A DNA stretch of 60,669 nt, taken from Planctomycetota bacterium. Its GTDB lineage: Bacteria > Planctomycetota > UBA1135 > GCA-002686595. A program made the translations under genes and the position numbers. Below the pieces are notes generated by a model, which saw only the letters and a list, made by a program, of their open reading frames with translations, did no database searches and was not told where the DNA came from. Of the stretch, positions 1-8,009 are shown piece after piece; the first letter of the stretch is position 1, and each line of letters begins with the position of its first letter. The DNA lies in contig SIAI01000023.1 in the NCBI GenBank assembly GCA_009691855.1, forward strand, positions 1 to 60,669, given 5' to 3'.

Positions 1-32
1 GGCTACCGCAGCTTCGCGAGGGCACTTCCGAC

Positions 33-234
33 AGGTGTCCTCCGTCGCGAACCAGCGGTCGAACTGTGCCAAGTGCCTGGGTACTCCGCGTCGGCCATCC
101 CGCGACACTGCCCCTGGTGGTCACTTGAGCGAAGGGGATATCCCCTTCGGTGCAAGTCTAGGAGGAGGCGCAACGCCGCCAGCGGCGATTCAGTGCGGCG
201 GATTGTTGGCGCTGCTTCGGGGAAGGGACACTAG
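33..234. repeat. probable MITE-like element ending at the moaC stop
   Basis: No convincing gene is seen in 1-230. The right end, read on the minus strand from 234, is CTAG-TGTCC-N5-CCGAAG, the same arrangement and spacing as both ends of the clearer element at 40383-40548. The left end (about 35-56) has GTGTCC followed by CGAACCAGCG, which matches CGAAGCAGCG at the right end as an imperfect inverted repeat. A 20-base perfect palindrome lies near the middle. The terminal CTAG contains the TAG stop codon of moaC. The left boundary is uncertain and the internal halves pair poorly, so this may be a decayed copy. Confidence 0.4.
123..157. repeat. perfect 20-bp palindrome extended to a 35-nt hairpin
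   Basis: Bases 130-149 form a perfect palindrome centred on GGGGATATCCCC. It is extended by ACTTG/CAAGT arms with a small internal asymmetry. There is no T-run on either side, so it does not look like a standard intrinsic terminator. It could be the central hairpin of the element proposed at 33-234, or a downstream structure of moaC. Confidence 0.6.
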
Positions 235-743
235 GTGCGCCGCCAGCCGCCCGACTTGCCCCCGGTCTTCTCCAGCAGCTCCACGCGCTCGATGAGGATG
301 CCCTTGTCGAGCGCCTTGGTCATGTCGTAGATCGTCAGCGCCGCCACTGCGGCACCGGTCAGGGCCTCCATCTCGACGCCGGTCTTGCCGGTCGTGCGCG
401 CCCGGCAGCGCACCTCGAGCGCGTCGGCGCCCAGCGGCTCGACCGAGAGCTCCAGGTGCTCCAGAGCCAGCGGGTGGCACATCGGGATCAGCTCGCTCGT
501 GCGCTTGGCGGCGAGGATCCCGGCGCAGCGCGCCACCTCCTCGATCGGGCCCTTCGGGCCGGCCCCCTTCCACACCGCGTCGCGCAGCCCGGCGGGGAAA
601 CGCACGAGCGCTCGCGCGAGCGCGCTGCGCACCTCGGCCGGCTTTTTACCCACGTCTACCATGCGCGAGCGCCGACCTCGCGCGCGCGTCTCGACGTGAC
701 TGAGGACGCGCCGGGCGCCGACCTTCGTGCTGCGCTTCTGCAT
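231..743 (-). CDS. moaC: cyclic pyranopterin monophosphate synthase MoaC
   Basis: Second enzyme of molybdenum cofactor synthesis: it converts the GTP-derived cyclic intermediate made by MoaA into cyclic pyranopterin monophosphate. At 170 residues it is close to the family's usual 155-170. The conserved blocks are all visible: MVDVGKK near residue 28, AAKRTSELIPMCHPL, TGKTGVEMEALT, IYDMTKALDKG and GGKSG near the C-terminus. The upstream ATG was chosen because LSHVE before MVDVGKK matches the LTH segment that precedes MVDV in the family. No other moa gene is in the window. The stop codon is the TAG inside the CTAG end of a repeat element. Confidence 0.93.
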   Translation of the reverse strand: MQKRSTKVGARRVLSHVETRARGRRSRMVDVGKKPAEVRSALARALVRFPAGLRDAVWKGAGPKGPIEEVARCAGILAAKRTSELIPMCHPLALEHLELSVEPLGADALEVRCRARTTGKTGVEMEALTGAAVAALTIYDMTKALDKGILIERVELLEKTGGKSGGWRRT

Positions 744-838
744 CGGGGAAAGGGATTCCTTTTCGCTTGGGAGTCGCCGCCGGCGGACCGAAAAGGGCGA
801 GCGCTCCGAAAACGCGACGAACGACCGCCAGCGGGCTC

Positions 839-849
839 GATACTAGACT
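839..849 (+). promoter_or_regulatory. possible -10 element for the S41 protease gene
   Basis: The sequence contains overlapping GATACT and TAGACT hexamers about 55 bases before the ATG at 905. No good -35 is seen at the right distance. The same TAnnCT pattern recurs before several other genes here, which is the main reason for listing it. Confidence 0.35.
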
Positions 850-904
850 ACTTCGTCCGCTCCCATCGCGCCCACCATCGCGCCAGAGCTCCGTACCTCC
901 CCAC

Positions 905-3415
905 ATGACTGCGCGCACCCTCGCCCTGTTCCTTGTCCTCCCCTTCGTCCTGCCGCTGACGACGCTCTCGGCGGCGCCCGTGCTGCACCAGCAGGGCAAC
1001 CTCGAGGCGCTCGTGGCCGGCGAGGTTGATGGCGCGTCCCAGAAGGACGTCCCCGCCCTCTGGCAGCGCGCGCTCGAGCTGCGCGACGCGGAGAAGCTCG
1101 CCAGCAAGGAGGAGCTCGATCGCGCGCTCGACTCCTGGCTCGCGCGCGCCAAGGAGCTCACGCCTCAGGCGGCACTGCTGGTGAGCGCCAGCCGGCTGCT
1201 GGGCTCGTCACCGGACGTGGGCAAGCTGGTCGAAGCGCTGGCCCCGCTGGTTGACGCGGGCGACGCGACCCTGGCCGCTGCCGCCTCCGAGCTGCTGGCC
1301 AACAGGGCCTTCAAGACCCTCGCGCCCACGCGCCGCGACGAGTTCGCCAACAAGATGCTGAAGCGCGCCGAGGACGCCGCGCTGGCCCCGCGCCTGCGCC
1401 TGGAGTTCGCCAAGGCCGCCTATCGCTCGGGCGGCGGCAAGGAGCGCATCAAGGCCAACACCGTGCTGCGCTCGTTCCTCGACTCGCAGGATCCCGAGCT
1501 GAAGGCCCAGGGCGCGTTGTCGATGGCCGAGCTGGACGCGGTGGCCATCGAGGGTGAGCTGCGCGCCACGCTGGAGAAGCTCAAGCTGGTGCCCGACGAG
1601 CGCGGCGCCCTGGCCGAGTCCTACCTGCAACGCGAGGACCTGCGGCGCGCCAACGAGCGCACCCGAGGCGAGCTCCTGAAGCGCGCCGAAGGCTCGTCCA
1701 CGACGCCCGAGATGAAGGAGTTCCTGACCGTGCTGCGCCTGATCCAGGAGCGCCACCTGGAGGGCCGCCAGGTCAAGCAGGAGGACCTCTTCGAGGCCGC
1801 CATCAACGGCATGCTCCACTACATGGACAACCACTCGAACCTGCTCAGCTCGGAGCAGTACGCGCGCTTCTACGGCGAGCTCGAGGCCGAGTACGGCGGC
1901 ATCGGCGCCTACGTCAACGAGGACCCGGACGACGGCCTGTTCACGATCGTCAAGCCGATCTACTCCGGGCCCGCGTACCACACCGGGCTGATGACCGACG
2001 ACAAGATCGTGCGCATCGGCGACTGGCAGACGCTGGGCCAGCCGGTGGACGACATCATCAAACACCTGAAGGGCAAGCCGGGCACCCCGGTCGATCTCTA
2101 CGTGTGGCGGCACGGCATGGAGCCGGGCTTGATCGAGCGCCCGACCGAAGACATGAAGGTCACCGTTGCGCGCGAGCAAGTGCGCATCCCGCCGGGCACC
2201 TACCAGATGCTGCCCGGCGGCGTCGGGTTGTTGCAGCTCGACGAGTTCAGCCAGGTGGCCATGGAAGAAGCGCGCTCCTGGATCGAGGAGCTGAAGAGGC
2301 TCGGCATGAAATCGATGATTCTCGACCTGCGCTTCAACGGCGGCGGCCTGTTGAGCGGCGCGGTGGACGTGGCCGAGCTCTTCCTGCCGCGCGGCAAGGA
2401 CGTGGTCTCGACGGAGGGGCCCGACCGCAACCATCCCGAAGAGAGGCGCAAGGAAACGCTGCGCACGCGCGCCAAATCACCGGTCCTTCCCGAAAGCATG
2501 CCGCTGGTCGTGCTGGTGGGCAGCTCGACCGCCTCGGCCGCCGAGATCGTCTCCGGCGCGCTGCAGGACCACGGGCGCGCGAAGCTCGTCGGCAAGACCA
2601 CCTATGGCAAGGGCTCGGTGCAGGACCTGATCCAGATCCTGCCCGACACCGAGGACGAGTGGGACGACGAGAACCAGAACCGCATCCGCGACCCCTGGGA
2701 GAAGATCACCAAGGACGTGGACGGCGACGGCGAGATGGACTACGCGCCGCGCGTCAAGCTCACGATCGCGCACTACCTGCTGCCCAGTGGGCGCTCGATC
2801 CACCGCGATATCGACCGCGAGGGCCACGTGATCAGCGAGGGCGGGGTCAAGCCGGACATGGTCGTGGACGCACCCGCGATCGAGGGCTGGCGCATCCAGG
2901 AGCAACGCCGCATCCGCAAGGAAGTGGGCAAGCACGTCGAGGCCACCTACGCCGCCAACCGCGAGCTCTACGGACGCCTGGCGGTCAACGACCAGAAGCG
3001 CCCCGAGCTCTACCCCGCCTTCGACGAGCTGCTGGGCGGCCTCAACACCACATTGGCGCGCGACGACGTGCGCCGCGTGCTGCGCTACGAAGTGCGTCGG
3101 CGCGTGCAAGACGACCGCGGGGCCGAGTTCCCGGCCGGCGACTTCGTCGAGGACGTGCAGCTGCAGAAGGCGATCGAGGTCGCGCTCGACGGCCTGGGCC
3201 AGAAGCCCACCGACGTGGACGATTTCAACCTCGTGTTCGATCTGCCCAAGCCCGATCCCAAAGGCGGCATCCAGCTCGCGAATCGCGGTTCGCAGGAGCT
3301 CACGCGCGCACTGTCGCTGCTGCGCGGCGCGCAGAGCGGCGGCAAGACGCTCTCGCGCGAGGAGATGGACCAGCTGATCGAGATCCTGGGCACGATCGAC
3401 GACCGCAAGAACTGA
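905..3415 (+). CDS. S41-family tail-specific protease (CtpA/Prc-like) with PDZ domain
   Basis: Secreted or periplasmic processing protease of 836 residues. The ATG at 905 is chosen because it opens a typical signal peptide (charged start, long hydrophobic core, SA-AP cleavage region near residue 23); sequence upstream in frame is Arg-rich and unlike protein. Residues 30-320 are helical and family-unspecific. A PDZ domain starts near residue 329 (EYGGIGAYV). The S41 core holds the Ser/Lys dyad: Ser544 in SSTASAAEI and Lys569 in TTYGKGSVQ, 25 residues apart as in E. coli Prc. An acidic DENQN/DVDGDG stretch after the Lys may bind metal. It stands alone between moaC (divergent) and a terminator. 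Confidence 0.93.
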   Translation: MTARTLALFLVLPFVLPLTTLSAAPVLHQQGNLEALVAGEVDGASQKDVPALWQRALELRDAEKLASKEELDRALDSWLARAKELTPQAALLVSASRLLGSSPDVGKLVEALAPLVDAGDATLAAAASELLANRAFKTLAPTRRDEFANKMLKRAEDAALAPRLRLEFAKAAYRSGGGKERIKANTVLRSFLDSQDPELKAQGALSMAELDAVAIEGELRATLEKLKLVPDERGALAESYLQREDLRRANERTRGELLKRAEGSSTTPEMKEFLTVLRLIQERHLEGRQVKQEDLFEAAINGMLHYMDNHSNLLSSEQYARFYGELEAEYGGIGAYVNEDPDDGLFTIVKPIYSGPAYHTGLMTDDKIVRIGDWQTLGQPVDDIIKHLKGKPGTPVDLYVWRHGMEPGLIERPTEDMKVTVAREQVRIPPGTYQMLPGGVGLLQLDEFSQVAMEEARSWIEELKRLGMKSMILDLRFNGGGLLSGAVDVAELFLPRGKDVVSTEGPDRNHPEERRKETLRTRAKSPVLPESMPLVVLVGSSTASAAEIVSGALQDHGRAKLVGKTTYGKGSVQDLIQILPDTEDEWDDENQNRIRDPWEKITKDVDGDGEMDYAPRVKLTIAHYLLPSGRSIHRDIDREGHVISEGGVKPDMVVDAPAIEGWRIQEQRRIRKEVGKHVEATYAANRELYGRLAVNDQKRPELYPAFDELLGGLNTTLARDDVRRVLRYEVRRRVQDDRGAEFPAGDFVEDVQLQKAIEVALDGLGQKPTDVDDFNLVFDLPKPDPKGGIQLANRGSQELTRALSLLRGAQSGGKTLSREEMDQLIEILGTIDDRKN

Positions 3416-3445
3416 GCGCCCCCGAGGACTGATGCCTGCAACGAG

Positions 3446-3480
3446 GCGCCGCGCCCTTCTAGCGCGGCGCTTTCGTTTCG
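3446..3480 (+). terminator. intrinsic terminator after the S41 protease
   Basis: A perfect 9-bp stem (GCGCCGCGC at 3446-3454 with GCGCGGCGC at 3462-3470) and 7-base loop is followed directly by TTTCGTTTCG. It lies 30 bases after the protease stop codon. Confidence 0.75.
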
Positions 3481-3530
3481 GCGCTTCCAAAGACCAAGTT
3501 GTTCAGCGCGTGCGCCGCCCGCAACCCAAA

Positions 3531-3662
3531 CGCAGCGCGGAGAGCGCGGAGCGCCACGGAGGAAAACGGGGAGCGGGGCGGAAGACCTCCGGATCGTCGG
3601 ATTCCAGCAGGCTGAACCGCGGAGACCATGCTCTTTCCTTCTCCGCGAGTCTCCGCGCTGCG
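3531..3662. repeat. CTCCGCG-type intergenic repeat with inverted ends
   Basis: The left end CGCAGCGCGGAGAGCGCGGAG (3531-3551) is matched in reverse by CTCCGCGAGTCTCCGCGCTGCG (3641-3662), with one inserted base. The interior includes a CGGAGG/CCTCCG-rich stretch. It shares the CTCCGCG vocabulary with the larger palindrome at 38649-38755, and more weakly with 21830-21900. No reading frame across it looks like protein. Confidence 0.6.
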
Positions 3663-3753
3663 CTTTCCGCCACTCCAGGAGTCTTGCTCGCCGTGCAGGC
3701 GGCCGACGAATAGAAGCTCAGCGGACCTGGGCAGCCTGTTCTTTCCTGACCAG

Positions 3754-3830
3754 GCCCGCCTGCGGCGGGCAAGCGGCTCAGCGCGGGCTGCAGCCCGCAA
3801 CCCGATGAGACCTCATGCGCCCGCGCTGAG
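3754..3830. repeat. cluster of REP-like hairpins
   Basis: Bases 3754-3770 form a perfect 7-bp stem with a 3-base loop (GCCCGCC/GGCGGGC). Bases 3777-3788 (CTCAGCGCGGGC) pair perfectly with 3819-3830. Between these arms are GCGGGCTGCAGCCCGC (3783-3798) and ATGAG-AC-CTCAT (3805-3816). The rest of the 584-base gap (3831-3944) is GC-rich and shows no gene. Confidence 0.6.
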
Positions 3831-3944
3831 TTCTTGTTGGCGCGGGAGGCAGACCCTCCCCCGCGACTCCTCCTCCAGGCCAGGCGCGCCCCGCGGCCTG
3901 CCCCTCCTCGCCGCTTGATGAGCGGCGCGGCGCCGGCGGCGCCG

Positions 3945-4001
3945 GAGCTACTACTCCCGAGAATCCGCGCGCGGCGCGCGGACTCTCGAACCTAGTAGCT
4001 C
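3945..4001. repeat. 57-nt imperfect palindrome overlapping a stop codon
   Basis: The outer arms GAGCTACTA (3945-3953) and TAGTAGCTC (3993-4001) are perfect. The inner 15-base arms (3958-3972 and 3974-3988) pair with a single mismatch. The right outer arm runs into the TGA of the AI-2E-type exporter gene (4000-4002), so on the minus strand the transcript would fold immediately at its stop codon. There is no following T-run. Confidence 0.7.
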
Positions 4002-5142
4002 AGCCCGACTCGTCCGCGAACTGCTTCAGCGCCGGCGAGACGAACTCCTGGAACAGGATCACCAGCGCCGCCGTCACGGGCAGCGCGATCAGCAGGCCCA
4101 GCATGCCCAGCGCGGCCCCACCAGCGAGCAACGCGAAGAACACGACCAGCGGGTGCAAGCCCAATCGGTCGCCGAGGATCCGCGGCAGGAGCACGTAGCC
4201 CTCCAGCACCTCGGCCACGCCGAATACCAACCCGGCGCGCCAGGCGGAGTCGATCACGCCGCGATCGAGGATCCCCACCGCGAAGGTCAGCAGGAAACCG
4301 CTCAGCGCGCCCGCGAAGGGGATGATCGACAGCGCGCCGGAGAGCATCCCGAACAGGAAGCCGTAGGGCATGTCGGCGATCGTCAGCCCGATGGCGAGCA
4401 GCAAGCCCTTCAGGAAGGCGACGGCCAGGCGCCCGCGGAAGAAGCTCGCGATCATCTCGCCGATGCGCTCGGCCACGCGCGTCAGGCGTGCGCGCTCGCG
4501 GCGCGGAAAGTAGCGCTGGACCGAGCCGTGCACGTCGCCGATCACGAACAGAAAGTAGTACGTGTACAGCGGCACCAGGAAGAACAGCGCTACGACCCAG
4601 AACACGCCTCCCAGGAAACGCGCCAGGAAGGACAGGAGGCCCCCGGCCAGCGAGAGCCCGGTGCGCCCGGCCTGGTCGCCGTACTCGGCCAGGAACGTCT
4701 GCGCATGCACGCGCAACCCCTCCAGGTCCGGCACGGGCCAGTCCTCGATCTCGAGCCCCCAGCCGCGCAGGGTGGCGGTGAATTCGTCCGCGCGGTGCTG
4801 GAGGCTTTCGTGTAGCGGGATCCCCTGGCCCGGTTGGGCGGTGGCCGAAGCCTTGGCGCTCTCGTAGACGTCGCTGACCAGCGCGCGCAGCTGCCACACC
4901 AGCGCCACCAGGACCAGGAGCGCCAGGCAGAAGCCGGCTGCGAAGATCAGGTTCACCGCCGCGCGCCGGGACAGGCCGCGCCGCTCCATGCGCGCCACCA
5001 AGGGCAGCAGGATGTACGCCAGCAGGTACCCGCACAGCAGCGGATTGAGCACGCTGCGCACGCTCCAGAAAAACCACGCGGACAGTACCAGCAGCGCCAG
5101 CAACACGAGGTTGCGGCGGGCGCGGGAGAGTCGCTCGAGCAT
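4000..5142 (-). CDS. AI-2E family transporter (PerM-like membrane protein)
   Basis: Inner-membrane protein of 380 residues, the normal length for the AI-2E exporter superfamily. Members export small molecules or ions; the substrate here cannot be told. It opens with paired membrane helices (about residues 10-45), has a third near 60-85, then a soluble amphipathic stretch (residues 90-160). A C-terminal block of helices follows, with GLLLAIGLTIADMPYGFLFG and a closing GLLIALPVTAALVILFQEF. Downstream on the same strand is the 57-nt palindrome. Upstream, 16 bases away, is the Minf_1886 gene, so they may be co-transcribed. Confidence 0.88.
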   Translation of the reverse strand: MLERLSRARRNLVLLALLVLSAWFFWSVRSVLNPLLCGYLLAYILLPLVARMERRGLSRRAAVNLIFAAGFCLALLVLVALVWQLRALVSDVYESAKASATAQPGQGIPLHESLQHRADEFTATLRGWGLEIEDWPVPDLEGLRVHAQTFLAEYGDQAGRTGLSLAGGLLSFLARFLGGVFWVVALFFLVPLYTYYFLFVIGDVHGSVQRYFPRRERARLTRVAERIGEMIASFFRGRLAVAFLKGLLLAIGLTIADMPYGFLFGMLSGALSIIPFAGALSGFLLTFAVGILDRGVIDSAWRAGLVFGVAEVLEGYVLLPRILGDRLGLHPLVVFFALLAGGAALGMLGLLIALPVTAALVILFQEFVSPALKQFADESG

Positions 5143-5158
5143 GGGCGCGGCGGGTCCC

Positions 5159-5575
5159 CTACTCCTCGGGAGTGGAAGCGCCCGCGTTCCCCAGGGCCTC
5201 GGGCAGCGGGATCCGATAGCCGCGCACGAAGGCTTCCTCGAAGTCGAAGCCGTCGCGGAAATCCTCGATCGTGTCCGTCTCCTGGCGATTCAGGAGCCCG
5301 TTCTCGACCAACAGGAAGACGATGCGACCCCAGTCCAGCGTCTCGCGCACACCCCAGGAACGCCACACCGCCGGCGCCAGGGGCCCGAAGAGCTGCAGGG
5401 CGAGCGCCCGCATCCCGCCCAGGAGCTCTTGCCCGGTGACGTGGCGCTCGGGTCCTTCGGCCTTCTCCTTGCCGGCTTGACGCATCGCGTGCGGCAAGGA
5501 CTCGAACAAGAAGGCGAAGGCCTCGGGCGAATAGCGCCCGTCCTTCAGCGCGAGCAGGCGGATCTGGTCCTGGAT
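5159..5575 (-). CDS. Minf_1886 family protein, apparent ATC start
   Basis: Small cytosolic protein of unknown function. Diagnostic family features are present: RYSPEAFAFLFESL near the N-terminus, HVTGQELLGGMR in the middle, then FGPLA, WGVRETLDWGRIVF and DTIEDFRDGFDFEEAF. A TTG at 5509 would give 116 residues but would cut the conserved RYSPEAF helix. Reading back, the frame is open to a TAG just before GAG-GCC-GCC-ATC. An ideal GGAGG lies 5 bases before that ATC (5573-5575), which gives 138 residues, the usual family length. No ATG or GTG is available in frame; a CTG at about 5548 is the alternative. Confidence 0.82.
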   Translation of the reverse strand: MQDQIRLLALKDGRYSPEAFAFLFESLPHAMRQAGKEKAEGPERHVTGQELLGGMRALALQLFGPLAPAVWRSWGVRETLDWGRIVFLLVENGLLNRQETDTIEDFRDGFDFEEAFVRGYRIPLPEALGNAGASTPEE

Positions 5576-5637
5576 GGCGGCCTCCTAGCGCGTGCAGGGT
5601 AGCGGGCTCTGCGCTCCGCCGAAAGCTCGAGCACCTA

Positions 5638-6204
5638 CTAGCCCGGCGGCGGCGGCAGGATCAGGATCAGGTCGAACACCGGGAACGGCGCCAGCAGCAT
5701 GCCCACGCGCGCCACGACGAGTTCGCTGCCTTCTTCGTAGGGAAACGCGGGACGCACGCCGGGGCGCACGCCCTGACAGCCCTCGGTCCGCGCCGACCAG
5801 CCGGCCAGGCCGAGCGTGTCCAAGGCCGTGTTGACCGCGCCGCCGATCATGTTGCCGATCTCCAGCAGCGCGTCCTTGAGCGTCGCGTCCGGGGCCGTCT
5901 CCGTGCGCCGCGAAGCGACGCTCTCGTCCGGGATCATCAGCAGGAAGCAGGACATCGTGATCGCGTCCGGCAGCGGCACGAGCACGGCCCCGTGCCGCTT
6001 CCCGCCCGTCCGTGGGACGAACCCGAGCTTGAAGGAGATGTGCACCTTCCCCGTCCCGGCCGGCCGCGTTCGTGCGCGCTCGACGCGCGGCACAGCGAAC
6101 TCCACGTCGTGGCCGAGCATCATGCCCAGGTCCTCGCCGATGCGCGCCAGGATCGCGGCGACCATCGAAGCGTCGCTTGGCAGCGTGTGGACAGTCTGAC
6201 TCAT
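5638..6204 (-). CDS. CheC/CheX-like protein
   Basis: A 188-residue cytosolic protein. The segment LKDALLEIGNMIGGAVNTAL (about residues 115-134) resembles the E-x-x-N helix of the CheC/CheX/FliY phosphatase fold, where the Glu and Asn act on phospho-CheY. Here the spacing is E-I-G-N. The N-terminal half (DASMVAAILARIGEDLGMMLG) fits the same fold. No chemotaxis genes are nearby, so a chemotaxis role is not shown; planctomycete-type genomes often carry stray CheX-like domains. It lies 62 bases before the Minf_1886 start and 116 bases after holB. Confidence 0.6.
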   Translation of the reverse strand: MSQTVHTLPSDASMVAAILARIGEDLGMMLGHDVEFAVPRVERARTRPAGTGKVHISFKLGFVPRTGGKRHGAVLVPLPDAITMSCFLLMIPDESVASRRTETAPDATLKDALLEIGNMIGGAVNTALDTLGLAGWSARTEGCQGVRPGVRPAFPYEEGSELVVARVGMLLAPFPVFDLILILPPPPG

Positions 6205-6320
6205 GGCCCCAGGATGAGCCGTCAGGCGCCGGACAGCCGGTCGCGAACGCGCTCGGAGGGCTTTTTCGGCCAGCGCCGGGGAGCGCGCTCCAGCCAATCC
6301 GGGAATCCGCTCCCGTCCGC

Positions 6321-7394
6321 TCAGCCCTGCTGCGGACGGGCGCGGCGCGCCGGCCCCGCGGCCAGCAGGAGCAGGGCCCGCTCCAGCACGGCCGCAGGCG
6401 TCAGGTTGCGCTCGATGTCGGCGCGCGCCGTGAGCAGGGCGGCGCCGCGCAGCTCGAGCTGGTGCTCGCCGGTACGAGCCGCGAGGCGCGGCGCGAGGTC
6501 GCCGTGGGCCAGGCGCTCGGCCGGAACGCCGGCGCAGGCGCGCCAGCCGTCGCGCAGCAAGCCCTGGGCGAGGTCGAGCACCACGCGCGCGCGTTCGCGA
6601 TGGCGCGCCGTGTCGTTCTTGCCCCCGAACTCGCCCTCGACCTGCCACAGTTCGGCCGAGGCCGACAGGGCGTCGCGCTCGCCCAGGGCCACGCCGGCCA
6701 GGATCTCGCGCAGGGCGCGCGTGCCGTTGCGCGCCATCTCCAGGGCCAGCCCGGGCGAGCCCTCGGCCAGGCGCGCGAGCTCGCGCGCGGCCTGGGCCTC
6801 CAGCCCGGCCGCCAACAGCACGCCCTGACACTGTTCGGCGTCGAGCGCGTCGAAGCGCACGCGGATGCAGCGGCTGTGGATAGTCGGGAGCAGGGCCGAG
6901 CTGCGGCTGGTCTCCAGCAAGAGGATCGTGCCCGGACGCGGTTCCTCGAGCGTCTTCAGCAGCGCGTTCTGCGCGAATTCGTTCATGCGCTGGGCCTCGC
7001 GCACCAGCGCCAGGCGCAGGCGTCCCTCCACCGGGCGCAGCGACAGGAACGCCTCCAGGCTCTGCTCGCCGTCGCCGCGTTCGCGCTCGCGCTCGGCGAT
7101 GCGAGCGATGCGGATCTTCTCCTCGTTCTCGAGCAGCGGATCGATCACGAACAGGTCGGGGTGGTTGCCGCGTTCGCCGCCCGAGGCCACGCGCTTGCAC
7201 GGACCGCAGCTGCCGCACGGCTCGGCGGGTCCGTGCTGACACAGACAGCCCATGGCGAACCAGCGCGCCGCCAGGAACTTGCCGATGCCGTCGCGGCCTT
7301 CGAACAGGAGCGCGTGCGGCAGGCGCGACTCGCGCGCCGCGCGCCACAGCCGCTCCAGCGTCGGCCCGTGCGCAAGCGGGCTAGCGACCTGCAC
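6321..7394 (-). CDS. holB: DNA polymerase III delta-prime-like clamp-loader subunit
   Basis: AAA+ protein of 357 residues, the part of the clamp loader that opens and loads the sliding clamp. It has a P-loop-like segment FEGRDGIGKF (about residues 30-39), a Cys cluster (CLCQHGPAEPCGSCGPC) typical of the zinc module of delta-prime/gamma, and the sensor region EFAQNALLKTLEEP. The SRC motif of gamma/delta-prime is seen as IHSRCIRV. The GTG at 7394 is chosen over TTG at 7412 because GGAGG sits 6 bases upstream. The start overlaps the tmk stop by 14 bases, a common tmk-holB arrangement that suggests coupled translation. Confidence 0.85.
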   Translation of the reverse strand: MQVASPLAHGPTLERLWRAARESRLPHALLFEGRDGIGKFLAARWFAMGCLCQHGPAEPCGSCGPCKRVASGGERGNHPDLFVIDPLLENEEKIRIARIAERERERGDGEQSLEAFLSLRPVEGRLRLALVREAQRMNEFAQNALLKTLEEPRPGTILLLETSRSSALLPTIHSRCIRVRFDALDAEQCQGVLLAAGLEAQAARELARLAEGSPGLALEMARNGTRALREILAGVALGERDALSASAELWQVEGEFGGKNDTARHRERARVVLDLAQGLLRDGWRACAGVPAERLAHGDLAPRLAARTGEHQLELRGAALLTARADIERNLTPAAVLERALLLLAAGPARRARPQQG

Positions 7395-7983
7395 GCGCCA
7401 CCTCCGCCGCAATGCGCTGCGCGACGTCGTCCACCTTGTCCCGCGCGTCGAGCAACACCACGCGCGCGACCCGCGCGGCGTAGCGCCGGTAGCCCTCGGC
7501 CACGCGCTCGTGGAAGTCGCGCGCCGCGGACTCGAAACGATCCTGCGTCCCGCGCCGCGCGCGCGCGCTCTCGGGATCGAGGTCCAGGATCAGGGTCAGG
7601 TCGGGCGCCGGCGTGCCGGCCCAGGTCTCGAGCAGGGAGAGCACGCGCTCTTCGCCCACGCCCAGGGCCCAACCTTGGTAGGCGAAGGTCGAGGGGTGGA
7701 AGCGCTCGCACACCACGTCGCGACCGCTGGCCAGGGCCGGGGCGACGAGCTCCTCCAGCATCTGCCGGCGCGCGGCGGCGAACAGCAGCGCCTGCGCGGC
7801 CGGCGTCAGCGCGGGTTCGGGATCGAGCAGCAGCGCGCGGATGCGCTCGCCGGCGGCGGTACTGCCGGGCTCGCGCAGGTGCAGCGCCTCGGCGCCGAGC
7901 GCGCGCGCCAGGCGCGTCGCCTGGGTGCTCTTGCCGCAGCCGTCCAGGCCGTCGAGCACGAAGAAGCGTCCACGGGCGGTCAT
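7381..7983 (-). CDS. tmk: thymidylate kinase
   Basis: Phosphorylates dTMP to dTDP for DNA synthesis. At 200 residues it has the usual length. The P-loop GLDGCGKST is near residues 10-18, with the family's ERFHPSTFAYQG (DRY-like loop), an LREPGST segment near residue 40, and DLDPESARARRG leading to the LID. The ATG at 7983 is chosen because the P-loop then lies at the right distance; the in-frame extension upstream is Arg/Ala-rich shadow sequence. It follows the TPR metallopeptidase gene by 26 bases and overlaps holB. Confidence 0.93.
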   Translation of the reverse strand: MTARGRFFVLDGLDGCGKSTQATRLARALGAEALHLREPGSTAAGERIRALLLDPEPALTPAAQALLFAAARRQMLEELVAPALASGRDVVCERFHPSTFAYQGWALGVGEERVLSLLETWAGTPAPDLTLILDLDPESARARRGTQDRFESAARDFHERVAEGYRRYAARVARVVLLDARDKVDDVAQRIAAEVARAGR

Positions 7984-8009
7984 CGCGCCGATCGTACCCG
8001 ACGCGCGGA

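Noticed and set aside
35..295. Small plus-strand frame at the window start
   Set aside because: Overlaps moaC, has no ribosome site and unlikely composition; the region fits a repeat element better.
767..904. Upstream extension of the S41 protease to 767
   Set aside because: The added 46 residues are basic and would bury the signal peptide.
3432..3918. Several overlapping 86-113-codon frames in the 3416-3999 gap
   Set aside because: They run through inverted repeats on both strands and have no conserved features.
5638..6204. Calling the CheC/CheX-like protein a chemotaxis gene
   Set aside because: No che or flagellar gene is near, and only one motif supports the fold; kept as a fold-level call.
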